From Candidatus Tectimicrobiota bacterium (GTDB lineage: Bacteria > JACPSX01), in assembly GCA_016193065.1 (NCBI GenBank), contig JACPSX010000086.1:1-20981 (forward strand): a stretch of 20,981 nucleotides of DNA, written 5' to 3'. Positions 1 to 6,839 of this stretch are shown here, in pieces. The notes beneath the pieces were generated by a model. It was given only the letters and a program-made list of their open reading frames with translations. It was not told the DNA's origin and did not search any database. A program made the position numbers and the translations under genes. Position 1 is the stretch's first letter. The number at the start of each line of letters is the position of its first letter.

Positions 1-180
1 ACCTTTCTCTACGTGCCCGAATCCACCCCCGCTCTGCACCGGGAGGAATTTAAGATCCTGCGCCGACGTCCAGGAGGCCAGCTCAAAGAGGAAGAGATTC
101 AGATGACCAAGGTGGGGCTCACCTATTATTTAAACCAGTGGTTCCGGACCAGGAACAGGCCGGCCTTCGCCCCGGAGTGA
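1..180 (+). CDS. C-terminal fragment, probable ABC-transporter substrate-binding protein (partial)
   Basis: The first 59 codons of the window are open in frame 1 and end at TGA 178-180; the start lies outside the window. The residues begin TFLYVPESTPALHREEF. A YVP-x4-P-x-x-H string near the C terminus recalls family 5 (peptide/nickel) extracellular binding proteins, whose genes commonly sit just before dppB/dppC permeases. The next gene begins 10 bp downstream, which fits one transcript. The end of the protein, rich in Arg and Pro, is not diagnostic. The assignment rests mainly on context and a short motif, so another exported protein is possible. Confidence 0.55.
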   Translation, partial: TFLYVPESTPALHREEFKILRRRPGGQLKEEEIQMTKVGLTYYLNQWFRTRNRPAFAPE

Positions 181-190
181 GGGAGATCCC

Positions 191-1150
191 ATGTTCGGCT
201 ACATCATCCGCCGCCTGATTCAGACCATCCCGGTGCTCGTCGGGATCACGGTGATTTCCTTCACCATGATCCACATCGCCCCCGGTTCCCCCATCGGGCA
301 GGCCCTGGATCCCAAGGTGCCTAAAAAGGTGGTCGAGCAATGGGAAAAAAACTTCCACCTCAACGAGCCTCTGCCGGTGCAGTACTGGTTATGGCTTAAA
401 GATCTCGCCGCGGGTGATTTGAAGTCCTTCAAGGACGGCAGGCCGGTGCTGAAAAAAATCCTGGAGAGGCTGCCGGCCACCATCTGGCTGAACCTGGTGG
501 CCACTCTGATCTCTTTTGCGATTGCCATCCCCATGGGGATTTTTTCCGCCACCCATCGCTATTCGCCGGCGGATCACGTATTCACCTTTTTCGCCTTCGT
601 GGGCATCTCGGTCCCCAGCTTCTGGCTCGCCTACATGCTCATCCTCCTGCTCGTGCAGGGCTTCGGGATTCCCGTCCTGGGGGTGCAGACTTTCGGCCTG
701 GTCCCCCTCCCCCCCCTATCAGGCCTGGCGGACCGGGCCTGGCACCTTTTCCTGCCCGCCGTGATTTTCGCTGTAGGAGAAATCGCCGTCCTCTCCCGGT
801 ACATGCGGGGGAGCATGCTGGAGGTCGTCCGGGAGGACTACATCCGCACCGCAAAGGCCAAGGGGCTCACCGAAGACCAGGTCAATTACCGCCACGCCCT
901 GCGTAACGCCCTGTTGCCGATCGTAACGATCTTCGGTTTTCTCATCCCCTCGCTCATCGGAGGCTCGGTGATCATCGAATCGATTTTCGCCTGGCCCGGA
1001 ATCGGCCAGCTCGGCTACCAATCGGTCTTGTCCCGGGATTACCCGACGATCATGACCCTGAACACCATTGCGGCCTTCCTGGTGCTTCTCGGGAACCTGG
1101 TGGCCGATGTTCTCTACGCCTGGGTGGACCCGCGGATCAGCTATGCCTAG
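191..1150 (+). CDS. dppB: ABC transporter permease, DppB/OppB family
   Basis: This is one of two inner-membrane permease subunits of a peptide/nickel-type (family 5) ABC importer. The 319-residue protein has the typical length. It starts with a membrane segment beginning MFGYIIRRLIQTIPVLVGIT, the usual N terminus of DppB-like proteins, followed by a periplasmic loop and about five more helices. The cytoplasmic EAA loop that docks on the ATPase is visible at roughly residues 214-240, with EDYIRTAKAKGL and the RHALRNALLP continuation. The ATG follows a GAGGGAG ribosome-binding site and lies 10 bp after the preceding gene. The next permease gene starts 9 bp after its stop. The substrate (oligopeptide, dipeptide, nickel, glutathione) cannot be decided from sequence. 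No ATPase gene is downstream, so the ATPases must be upstream or elsewhere. Confidence 0.9.
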   Translation: MFGYIIRRLIQTIPVLVGITVISFTMIHIAPGSPIGQALDPKVPKKVVEQWEKNFHLNEPLPVQYWLWLKDLAAGDLKSFKDGRPVLKKILERLPATIWLNLVATLISFAIAIPMGIFSATHRYSPADHVFTFFAFVGISVPSFWLAYMLILLLVQGFGIPVLGVQTFGLVPLPPLSGLADRAWHLFLPAVIFAVGEIAVLSRYMRGSMLEVVREDYIRTAKAKGLTEDQVNYRHALRNALLPIVTIFGFLIPSLIGGSVIIESIFAWPGIGQLGYQSVLSRDYPTIMTLNTIAAFLVLLGNLVADVLYAWVDPRISYA

Positions 1151-1159
1151 GGGAGAACG

Positions 1160-2071
1160 GTGACAGGTAACGCCATTGCGACCAGCGCGGGAGAAGTACT
1201 GAGAACGAAGCCCTACAGCTTTTGGCGGGAGCTGTCCATCCAGTTCCGCAAGAACCACCTGGCCATGGGCGGCCTGGCCGTCATCGGAGTCCTCTTTGTC
1301 ATCGCCCTCATTGTCGTCCTCTTCTCCTTGTTTAAAATTTACTTCCCTTACGATCCCAACGCCATCGACCTCACCCGGAAGCTGCTTTTTCCCTCCACCG
1401 TTCATCTTCTGGGGACCGATCACCTGGGCCGGGACGTCCTGAGCCGCATGCTCCATGGGTCCTGGATCTCCCTCACCGTGGGTTTCGTCTCCGTGGCCAT
1501 TGCCATCAGCATCGGCCTCTTGATCGGAAGCTTGGCCGGGTACTTCGCAGGCTGGGTCGATGCGGTCCTCATGCGTTTTGTCGATATCATGATGACCTTT
1601 CCAACGTTCTTTCTCATCCTGACCGTCATTGCCTTGCTGGGCCCGGGATTCTGGAAGGTGATGATCGTCATCGGTCTTACCAGTTGGACCGGGACCGCCC
1701 GCTTTGTGCGAGCCGAGATTCTCTCCCTGCGGCAGCGGGATTTCGTCCAGGCGGCCCGGGCCGTAGGGGTCCCCAGCCACCGGATTATCCTCCGGCACGT
1801 CCTCCCCAATGCCATGGCCCCTGTGCTGATCTCCGCAACCCTCGGGGTCGCCGGGGCCGTCCTGACCGAGTCGGGTCTGAGCTTTCTGGGGTTTGGGGTG
1901 CAGCCCCCGCAACCCACCTGGGGGAACATCCTGACGGAGGGGCGGCTTTACATCTTCGACGCCTGGTGGCTCACCTTGTTTCCGGGCCTGGCCATCCTGA
2001 TCATGGTGCTGGCCTTCAACTTGTGCGGGGAGGGGCTGCGCGACGCTCTGGATCCCCGTTTGCGCCGCTGA
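1160..2071 (+). CDS. dppC: ABC transporter permease, DppC/OppC family
   Basis: This is the second permease subunit, 303 residues, starting at GTG 1160 behind GGGAGAA and 9 bp after dppB. It has the DppC-type N terminus: a cytoplasmic stretch with FWRELSIQFRKNHLAMGGL, then the first helix, then a periplasmic loop ending in LGTDHLGRDVLSRMLHG, which is the conserved OppC-N signature. The EAA loop (RDFVQAARAVGVPSHRIILRHVLPN) lies at roughly residues 194-216. It should pair with DppB to form the transmembrane pore for a small peptide or related ligand. The operon seems to end here: the next feature is a tRNA with its own promoter. An imperfect stem (TTGTCT with AGACAA, about 2104-2133) follows the stop but lacks a clear T-run. 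Confidence 0.9.
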   Translation: MTGNAIATSAGEVLRTKPYSFWRELSIQFRKNHLAMGGLAVIGVLFVIALIVVLFSLFKIYFPYDPNAIDLTRKLLFPSTVHLLGTDHLGRDVLSRMLHGSWISLTVGFVSVAIAISIGLLIGSLAGYFAGWVDAVLMRFVDIMMTFPTFFLILTVIALLGPGFWKVMIVIGLTSWTGTARFVRAEILSLRQRDFVQAARAVGVPSHRIILRHVLPNAMAPVLISATLGVAGAVLTESGLSFLGFGVQPPQPTWGNILTEGRLYIFDAWWLTLFPGLAILIMVLAFNLCGEGLRDALDPRLRR

Positions 2072-2152
2072 CCCATCCCCTTGACTCGAGCATAACGGGA
2101 TGTTTGTCTGTCCAAAACCCGCTGGGAGAGACAAGGGGGATTCTTTTGCGTC

Positions 2153-2180
2153 TTGACAAGCGGGCCCTTCCCTTTATAAT
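2153..2180 (+). promoter_or_regulatory. Consensus sigma-70 promoter of tRNA-Leu
   Basis: TTGACA at 2153-2158 and TATAAT at 2175-2180 are both perfect consensus hexamers separated by 16 bp. The tRNA begins 18 bp after the -10 hexamer, so the 5' leader would be only about 10 nt. This is a stable-RNA-type strong promoter and indicates that the tRNA is transcribed independently of the permease operon. Confidence 0.85.
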
Positions 2181-2197
2181 TCTTAAGAACAAACCGT

Positions 2198-2283
<86 letters not shown>

Positions 2284-2327
2284 TTTTCTTATCCTCTCCC
2301 CTGGTTTTTTCCTGCCGATTTTTTCTG

Positions 2328-2503
2328 TTGACACGTCTCTTGCCAATCTGCTAGATAAGACTAGCTCCAAGGATCACCCTCAAATCAGTCACACGGACGG
2401 AAGATTCGGCTGCAAAGCCGAAAGAGGGCTGCTCTCTCTGGGGGCTATGGCTTACGTGAGTCCCAATCATCTCGGTGAACCACAAAAGGAGGAGGTGAAA
2501 GAG
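2328..2503 (+). promoter_or_regulatory. Candidate promoter and structured 5' leader of the small exported protein gene
   Basis: TTGACA at 2328-2333 is followed after 18 bp by TAGATA (2352-2357), a weak -10. Transcription from there would give a leader of about 140 nt before the ATG at 2504. The leader contains a perfect 7-bp hairpin, TTCGGCT (2405-2411) and AGCCGAA (2416-2422), closed by a GCAA (GNRA-type) tetraloop. Further imperfect stems (AGAG with CTCT; GGCT with AGTC) follow. A GNRA-capped stem in a long leader suggests a folded regulatory RNA, but I cannot match it to a known riboswitch class. Confidence 0.4.
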
Positions 2504-2836
2504 ATGAAGACAGGAAAGCTGGTTGTCCTATCGCTGTGCGCCCTTGCTCTGGTAGGTCTGGCCTTGTCCCCCGTGTTGGCCCAGGAGAAGGCGAAGGCCA
2601 AGTTGACCAAGATCGCCGGGGACGTGGGAAACGTGAATGAGGAGAAAAACACGATCACGATCGTGACCAGGGATGCCAAGATCATCACGATCAACATCCC
2701 GCAGAAGGCCAAACTGCAGATCGCCAAGCCCGGCAAGCTGGCTGATACCCCCCTGGGAGCCGCAATCGAAGCCAATGTCGACGAAAAGGGTGATGCTGCC
2801 AACGTGCTTGTTGTTCCCAGAGGTGGTGAAGAATAA
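2504..2836 (+). CDS. Small exported protein with a DUF5666-like beta domain
   Basis: This 110-residue protein has a clear Sec signal peptide (Lys-rich start MKTGKLVVL, hydrophobic core, probable cleavage after VLA-Q). The mature part of about 85 residues alternates charged and beta-branched residues (GDVGNVNEEKNTITIV, then KIITINIPQKAKLQI). That pattern resembles the small beta-barrel, DUF5666-like exported domains, but no catalytic or metal motif is visible. The ATG at 2504 is chosen over the upstream in-frame ATG at 2447 because AAAGGAGGAGG lies just before 2504 and the signal peptide begins there. It has its own leader and is followed by a strong hairpin, so it is probably monocistronic. 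No specific function is assigned. Confidence 0.75.
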   Translation: MKTGKLVVLSLCALALVGLALSPVLAQEKAKAKLTKIAGDVGNVNEEKNTITIVTRDAKIITINIPQKAKLQIAKPGKLADTPLGAAIEANVDEKGDAANVLVVPRGGEE

Positions 2837-2852
2837 TCCGCTTCCTCGCTGA

Positions 2853-2910
2853 CTGGCCGGAGATGCGCCCTCGCGAGCGCACTCCGGCCAGATGATCTCT
2901 TCTGTTTCTT
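2853..2910 (+). terminator. Rho-independent-like terminator after the small exported protein gene
   Basis: CTGGCCGGAG (2853-2862) pairs perfectly with CTCCGGCCAG (2882-2891), and an inner TGCGC (2864-2868) pairs with GCGCA (2877-2881). This gives a 15-bp stem with one bulged A. A pyrimidine-rich, T-interrupted tract follows. The stem is very stable, though the T-run is not continuous. Confidence 0.65.
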
Positions 2911-2985
2911 TCCCTTTCTGACTGCAACAACTCCGTCTTGCAGGCGGGTAATTTCCTGCCAGAAATCCCTGCCGGGACAAAAAAG

Positions 2986-3015
2986 TTGACGGCTCTCCGC
3001 GAGCGATGCTAGCAT
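2986..3015 (+). promoter_or_regulatory. Candidate sigma-70 promoter of serS
   Basis: TTGACG (2986-2991) and TAGCAT (3010-3015) are separated by 18 bp and lie about 40 bp before the GTG start of serS. They match the consensus at 5/6 and 4/6 positions. An AAGGAG ribosome-binding site lies between this promoter and the gene. Confidence 0.5.
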
Positions 3016-3052
3016 AAAAATTTCAAGGAGTTTTACAGCGAAGGAGCATCCC

Positions 3053-4330
3053 GTGCTCGACCTGAGACAGATCCGATCCCGACCGGAAGAAATTCAAAAG
3101 GGCCTGGAAACCCGGGGGGGCACTTACAGTCTTGAACCCATTTTGGAACAGGACACGATTCACCGGGATCTTCTTCGTCAAGTCGAAGAGCTGCGCTCCC
3201 GGCGCAATGCAATTTCCGATGAAATCGGGAAGCTCGTGCGGGAAAAAAAGGATGCCTCTGCGAAAATCGCCGAGATGAAATCCCTCGGCGAGGAACTGAA
3301 GGCCCTGGAAGAAACTGAGCGCACGTGCCAGGAACGATTGACCGCACTCCTGCTGACGATCCCGAACCTCCCCCATGCAGATGTCCCCTTGGGGAAAGAC
3401 AGTTCCCAGAACCTGGAAGTAAGGCGCTGGGGTGAGCCCCCAGAGTTCGGGTTTAAACCACGCTCCCATGTGGAGATCGGGGAAGACCTGGGGATTCTGG
3501 ATTTTCAGCGGGCCGGAAAGATCGCTGGGAGCCGCTTTGTCCTGCTCAAAGGGCTGGGAGCCCGGCTGGAGCGGGCCTTAATGAACTTCATGGTGGAGCT
3601 TCATACCCGCGAACACGGTTATGAGGAGATCTGGACCCCTTTCATGGTGAACCGGGAAAGCGCCACGATCACCGGGAACCTCCCCAAGTTTGAGGAGGAT
3701 CTCTTCAAGGTGGAAGACGGGGAGTATTACCTGATCCCCACCGCTGAAATTCCTGTTACGAATATCTTTCGGGACGAGATCCTGCGGCAGGAAGACCTCC
3801 CCCTCCGCTACGTGGCCTACACCCCCTGTTTCCGGCGGGAGGCGGGCTCTTACGGCCAGGACACCCGCGGGCTCATCCGCCAGCACCAATTCGACAAGGT
3901 GGAACTGGTGAAGTTCGCCTCCCCCGAAGATTCCTATGATCAACTGGAGGGACTTGTGGCCGACGCCGAAAGCGTCCTGCAGCGCTTGGGACTCCCTTAC
4001 CGGGTTGTGATGCTGTGCACGGGGGACATGGGGTTTGCCTCGGCCAAGACCTATGACCTCGAGGTCTGGGTCCCTTCCCAGGGGCGCTACCGGGAAATCT
4101 CCTCGTGCAGCAACTTCGAGGACTTCCAGGCCCGCCGGGGGAACATCCGCTTCCGGCCCCGGGGGGGAAGCAAGCCGGCCTTCGTGCACACCCTCAATGG
4201 GTCGGGACTGGCCATCGGCCGCACGATGGTGGCCCTTCTGGAAAATTACCAGCAGGAGGACGGCAGCGTCCTGATCCCCCCGGCCCTGGGACCTTACATG
4301 GGAGGATGCGAGCGAATTACGAAAGGGTGA
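3053..4330 (+). CDS. serS: Seryl-tRNA synthetase
   Basis: This enzyme charges tRNA-Ser (and tRNA-Sec where present) with serine using ATP. The 425-residue length is normal for bacterial SerRS. The first ~105 residues form the long coiled-coil arm that contacts the tRNA-Ser variable arm. The class II core follows: motif 2 near residue 260 ([20 protein letters not shown]) and motif 3 near residues 380-410 ([19 protein letters not shown], then PYMGG). The serine-site TAEIP string is present. The start is GTG 3053, placed 6 bp after AAGGAG. tRNA-Ser(UGA) begins only 9 bp after the stop, so enzyme and substrate are probably on one transcript. Confidence 0.97.
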   Translation: MLDLRQIRSRPEEIQKGLETRGGTYSLEPILEQDTIHRDLLRQVEELRSRRNAISDEIGKLVREKKDASAKIAEMKSLGEELKALEETERTCQERLTALLLTIPNLPHADVPLGKDSSQNLEVRRWGEPPEFGFKPRSHVEIGEDLGILDFQRAGKIAGSRFVLLKGLGARLERALMNFMVELHTREHGYEEIWTPFMVNRESATITGNLPKFEEDLFKVEDGEYYLIPTAEIPVTNIFRDEILRQEDLPLRYVAYTPCFRREAGSYGQDTRGLIRQHQFDKVELVKFASPEDSYDQLEGLVADAESVLQRLGLPYRVVMLCTGDMGFASAKTYDLEVWVPSQGRYREISSCSNFEDFQARRGNIRFRPRGGSKPAFVHTLNGSGLAIGRTMVALLENYQQEDGSVLIPPALGPYMGGCERITKG

Positions 4331-4339
4331 GTCGGCGGC

Positions 4340-4422
4340 GGAGGGATGGCCGAGTGGTTTAAGGCGGCGGTCTTGAAAACCGTTGGGCGCGAGCCCCGCA
4401 GGTTCGAATCCTGCTCCCTCCG
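4340..4422 (+). tRNA. tRNA-Ser (anticodon UGA), CCA not directly encoded
   Basis: The acceptor stem GGAGGGA (4340-4346) pairs with TCCCTCC (4415-4421), with discriminator G at 4422. The anticodon loop CTTGAAA between CGGT and ACCG gives TGA, which reads UCA/UCG. A variable arm and a perfect 5-bp T-stem (GCAGG/CCTGC) are present. Oddly, the body is followed by a second copy of its own last 21 bases (4422-4442), and the encoded GCCA comes only after that copy. The other seven tRNAs in the window have CCA directly attached. Maturation probably needs removal of the extra copy and CCA addition. It lies 9 bp after serS. Confidence 0.93.
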
Positions 4423-4446
4423 GTTCGAATCCTACTCCCTCCGCCA
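4401..4446 (+). repeat. 21-bp tandem duplication of the tRNA-Ser 3' end
   Basis: Unit 1 at 4401-4421 and unit 2 at 4422-4442 are directly adjacent and identical at 20 of 21 positions; the difference is G4413 against A4434. Each unit covers the 3' part of the T-stem/loop and the acceptor strand of the tRNA. The second unit lacks a matching 5' T-stem strand and ends in GCCA (4443-4446). The segment is the same part of tRNA genes commonly used as an integrase attachment site. Confidence 0.9.
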
Positions 4447-4519
4447 GTTGCCGACGCCCCATTTAATCCGCCACAGGCCGCCAATTCTGTGATAACCTGG
4501 GGCGAAAGAGGTCAGACGC

Positions 4520-4614
<95 letters not shown>

Positions 4615-4653
4615 GAAAATAATCCGCTGGCTCGCCAGAAACCTTCTCCCGGC

Positions 4654-4730
4654 GCGCCCTTAGCTCAACTGGATAGAGCGACGGACTACGGATCCGTAGG
4701 TTGGGGGTTCAAATCCCTCAGGGCGCGCCA
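4654..4730 (+). tRNA. tRNA-Arg (anticodon ACG)
   Basis: Acceptor GCGCCCT (4654-4660) pairs with AGGGCGC (4720-4726); discriminator G and encoded CCA follow. The anticodon stem ACGGA/TCCGT encloses CTACGGA, giving ACG. In bacteria A34 of this tRNA is deaminated to inosine by TadA so that it reads CGU, CGC and CGA. The tadA gene is in the same window at 13589. A short TTTTT run follows the CCA. Confidence 0.97.
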
Positions 4731-4937
4731 GTTTTTCAATACGTTAAGCAATTCCTCCGACAGCCCCATCAGGCCTGCCGCGCCCCCTCCGGCAGCCGCA
4801 CCTCCTCCAGATTACAAAAGAAACGAAGTGCAGGTCACACACCGGTGACTCAAGAAAGACTCTGCCGAATCGATGGAAACCAGGAGGGGTTCCGAATCTT
4901 CTGAAGTGGTAGTTGCCCGGCGGATAAGGAGACTTCC

Positions 4938-5390
4938 ATGGGGAACGGCAGCCTGGCATGGATAGGGAGTAATCAGACGGACGACTCTATTGCCCGACGA
5001 AGCAAGCAGGTCCGCTTTCTTGTGATTCACGAGAACGCCCCGGTGCGCAAACTCATCAAATCGATCCTGAGGAACATGGGCTTTCCCACAGTCCTGGAGG
5101 AATCCGTCGCCGGGAACTTTTTGGACACCTTGGTGAAAGAAAAAGTCCACGTGCTGATCTGCAGCGGTGGGGATCCACACGAACAGGATTGGGACTGGGT
5201 AAAAGCCCTACGGGCCCAGGAGCACACTCAGAAGACCGGCGTGATCATCATCAGCAGCCTGACCGAGAAGGACGTGATTCTTGACGCCGTCCGGGCCGGC
5301 GTCGATGACTACATTGTCATGCCCTTCTCGGCCCTGGTCTTTGAAGAACGCATCGACACCCTGCTTCAGAAAAAGCAGCTCATTTCCTGA
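4938..5390 (+). CDS. Degenerate response-regulator receiver (pseudo-receiver) protein
   Basis: This is a stand-alone CheY-like fold of 150 residues. Beta-1 is VRFLVI (25-30), beta-3 VHVLICS (70-76), beta-4 VIIISS and beta-5 YIVMPF. The residues needed for phosphorylation are missing: the acidic pair after beta-1 is His31-Glu32, the phospho-acceptor position is Ser76, and the conserved Lys is Met128. Classical aspartyl phosphotransfer is therefore unlikely, and it may act through protein contact or bind another ligand. The ATG at 4938 has AAGGAG 7 bp upstream. The first ~24 residues are a non-conserved tail. No output domain, kinase or other signalling gene is nearby; neighbours are tRNA-Arg upstream and a convergent cytochrome gene downstream. 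Confidence 0.8.
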   Translation: MGNGSLAWIGSNQTDDSIARRSKQVRFLVIHENAPVRKLIKSILRNMGFPTVLEESVAGNFLDTLVKEKVHVLICSGGDPHEQDWDWVKALRAQEHTQKTGVIIISSLTEKDVILDAVRAGVDDYIVMPFSALVFEERIDTLLQKKQLIS

Positions 5391-5476
5391 ACCGTCCTTC
5401 TTGTCTCCGATCCGCTCCCTGCCCTGCAACCAGCAGAGCCCGGGTCCCGGCCGTGCTCCTGGTTTTATCCGAGAGT

Positions 5477-5983
5477 TTACTTGCCGCGCAGCTTTTTGAC
5501 GTCCTCGGGCGTGAGGGTCGGGGCATTATTCCCCCAGCTCGTGCGCTCGTGATTCACTACCGCGGCAATCTCCTCATCGCTCAGGTTGGCCTGGGGTGGC
5601 ATGGGGGTCTGGTAGGCGACTCCGCCGATCTTCTTGCCCTGCACTCCCTTGAGGATCGACTGGATGTGATCCTTGGGATCCTTGGCCAACACCACCGCGT
5701 TCCCCTTCAAGGGCGGGAAGGTGTTGGGCACTCCCTGGCCGTTGGGCTGATGGCAGGCGGCACAGGTGTTGGTGTACACCTGAGCCCCCAACTTTTTCCA
5801 GTCAAAACCCTTGGAGGCTTTGGCCGGAGCTTTGGCCGCGGCCAGAAGGACTCGCTGAGAAGTCAGGGTATCCCCGGCTTCCGTGGTTTCGTACAGCGCA
5901 GCGGTCAAGAGAAAGGAAGCAAATAGGAAGGAGAACAAAGCCGTGTAAATCGAAAGATGGGACTGGCTCGGACGACATTTCAT
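5477..5983 (-). CDS. Exported monohaem class I cytochrome c
   Basis: This 168-residue protein has an N-terminal signal or anchor helix (about residues 12-30), an Ala/Lys-rich linker, and one haem site CAACH (Cys74, Cys77, His78). The probable distal ligand is Met128 in QTPMPPQ. This is the small class I cytochrome c fold and a likely periplasmic electron carrier. The ATG at 5983 (minus strand) is chosen over upstream in-frame ATGs because AGGAGG lies just before it and the signal helix starts there. It is divergent from actA across a 344-bp region, so it is a candidate electron acceptor of ACIII; this is inferred from position only. A weak minus-strand -10 (TATATT, 6087-6092) lies upstream without a good -35. 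Confidence 0.88.
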   Translation of the reverse strand: MKCRPSQSHLSIYTALFSFLFASFLLTAALYETTEAGDTLTSQRVLLAAAKAPAKASKGFDWKKLGAQVYTNTCAACHQPNGQGVPNTFPPLKGNAVVLAKDPKDHIQSILKGVQGKKIGGVAYQTPMPPQANLSDEEIAAVVNHERTSWGNNAPTLTPEDVKKLRGK

Positions 5984-6327
5984 CACCTTTATCCTCCTGT
6001 GAACAAAATACCGCTTTGGTTTGAACTCCCGTCCCCCGGCACTCCGCGTGAAACAGAACCCCCGGCTGACGGTACGCAACTTAACCAATATAGCACTTCT
6101 TTTTTTTCTGTCCCCAAAAAGTTCTCCTAGACATTTGGAAGGTTCGTGGTTATCATACCGCCGCACGCCGTAAAAAGGCTTCGTCAGTTACCCGAGTCAA
6201 AACCGAAAGTGATCAAAATCAATGGGGGAACGCGGAGCCGCGTGAGCAGAGCGGAATAGCGTAGGGACGGGAAACTTACCCAGCGGAACGCGGTTCTGGG
6301 GGAAGCGGCACTGCCAGGAGGATCGTT
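5984..6327. other. Divergent intergenic region between cytochrome c and actA
   Basis: No gene is visible in this 344-bp stretch. It holds the ribosome-binding site and putative promoter of the minus-strand cytochrome gene and the candidate act promoter at 6128-6156. A perfect inverted repeat CGCGGAGCCGCG lies at 6231-6242. The nonamer GGAACGCGG occurs twice (6227-6235 and 6285-6293). The repeats lie in the presumed act leader and could be regulator or RNA-structure sites; nothing further can be assigned. Confidence 0.6.
6128..6156 (+). promoter_or_regulatory. Candidate promoter of the act operon
   Basis: TAGACA (6128-6133) and TATCAT (6151-6156) each match the sigma-70 consensus at 5 of 6 positions and are separated by the optimal 17 bp. 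They lie about 170 bp before the TTG start of actA, so the operon would have a leader of roughly 165 nt containing the GC-rich repeats at 6227-6293. Confidence 0.5.
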
Positions 6328-6828
6328 TTGCGGCGCCTTCTCATCGGTCTGGCTGCAGTTGTGCTCATCGTCATTGTGATGGGTCTTTACCTCCTGGTGA
6401 GCAGCGGGGCTTCCGGACCCGTGCAACCGATCGCTTACAGCCACAAGCTCCACGCCGGCGAGTACCAGATCCCATGCCAGTACTGCCATTCCAGCGCCCG
6501 CCGATCCCCTGTGGCGGGAATTCCCTCGGTGGAGCGCTGCATGGGCTGCCACAAGATCGTGGCCGCGGATAAGCCCGAGATTCAAAAACTGAAAAGCTAC
6601 TGGGACCGCAAGATGCCGATCCCTTGGATTCGGGTCTACAACCAACCCGATTTCGTCTTCTTCGACCACGAGCCCCACGTCCGCAAGGGAATCGAGTGCC
6701 AGAGCTGCCACGGTCCCATCCAGACCATGGAGCGGGTCTACGAAGCGGTGAATCTGAACATGGCCCGCTGCGTGAACTGCCATCGCCAAAACCAGGTCAG
6801 CGTCGACTGCCTGATCTGTCATCGTTGA
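6328..6828 (+). CDS. actA: ACIII subunit ActA, pentahaem cytochrome c
   Basis: This is the multihaem electron-output subunit of Alternative Complex III. The 166 residues start with one membrane helix or anchor (residues 3-24), followed by five CxxCH haem sites at 50-54 (CQYCH), 71-75 (CMGCH), 124-128 (CQSCH), 148-152 (CVNCH) and 161-165 (CLICH). Five haems and a cytochrome c7/NapC-like layout are characteristic of ActA; the related Qrc complex has a hexahaem QrcA. The start is TTG 6328, supported by CAGGAGG 7 bp upstream. actB follows after 11 bp. Haem attachment takes place outside the cytoplasmic membrane. Confidence 0.9.
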   Translation: MRRLLIGLAAVVLIVIVMGLYLLVSSGASGPVQPIAYSHKLHAGEYQIPCQYCHSSARRSPVAGIPSVERCMGCHKIVAADKPEIQKLKSYWDRKMPIPWIRVYNQPDFVFFDHEPHVRKGIECQSCHGPIQTMERVYEAVNLNMARCVNCHRQNQVSVDCLICHR

Positions 6829-6839
6829 GGGGAATCTCC

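Noticed and set aside
719-2134. Long minus-strand open frame (471 codons) across dppB and dppC
   Set aside because: It is antisense to two clearly recognisable permease genes, rich in Gly/Asp/Gln/His as expected of a GC-rich shadow frame, and resembles no protein family.
2401-2503. Possible c-di-GMP-I (GEMM) riboswitch, prompted by GCAAAGCC in the leader
   Set aside because: The upstream GGCAAACC segment and the second conserved strand of the GEMM fold are not present; the string arises from the TTCGGCT-GCAA-AGCCGAA hairpin.
4447-4519. Nested inverted repeat (CCCCA with TGGGG, CACAG with CTGTG) between two tRNA-Ser genes as a terminator
   Set aside because: No T-run follows and the loops are large; it may simply be a spacer between cotranscribed tRNAs.
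5453-5926. Plus-strand frame antisense to the cytochrome c gene
   Set aside because: The minus strand encodes a haem motif, signal peptide and ribosome-binding site, whereas the plus-strand frame has none of these.
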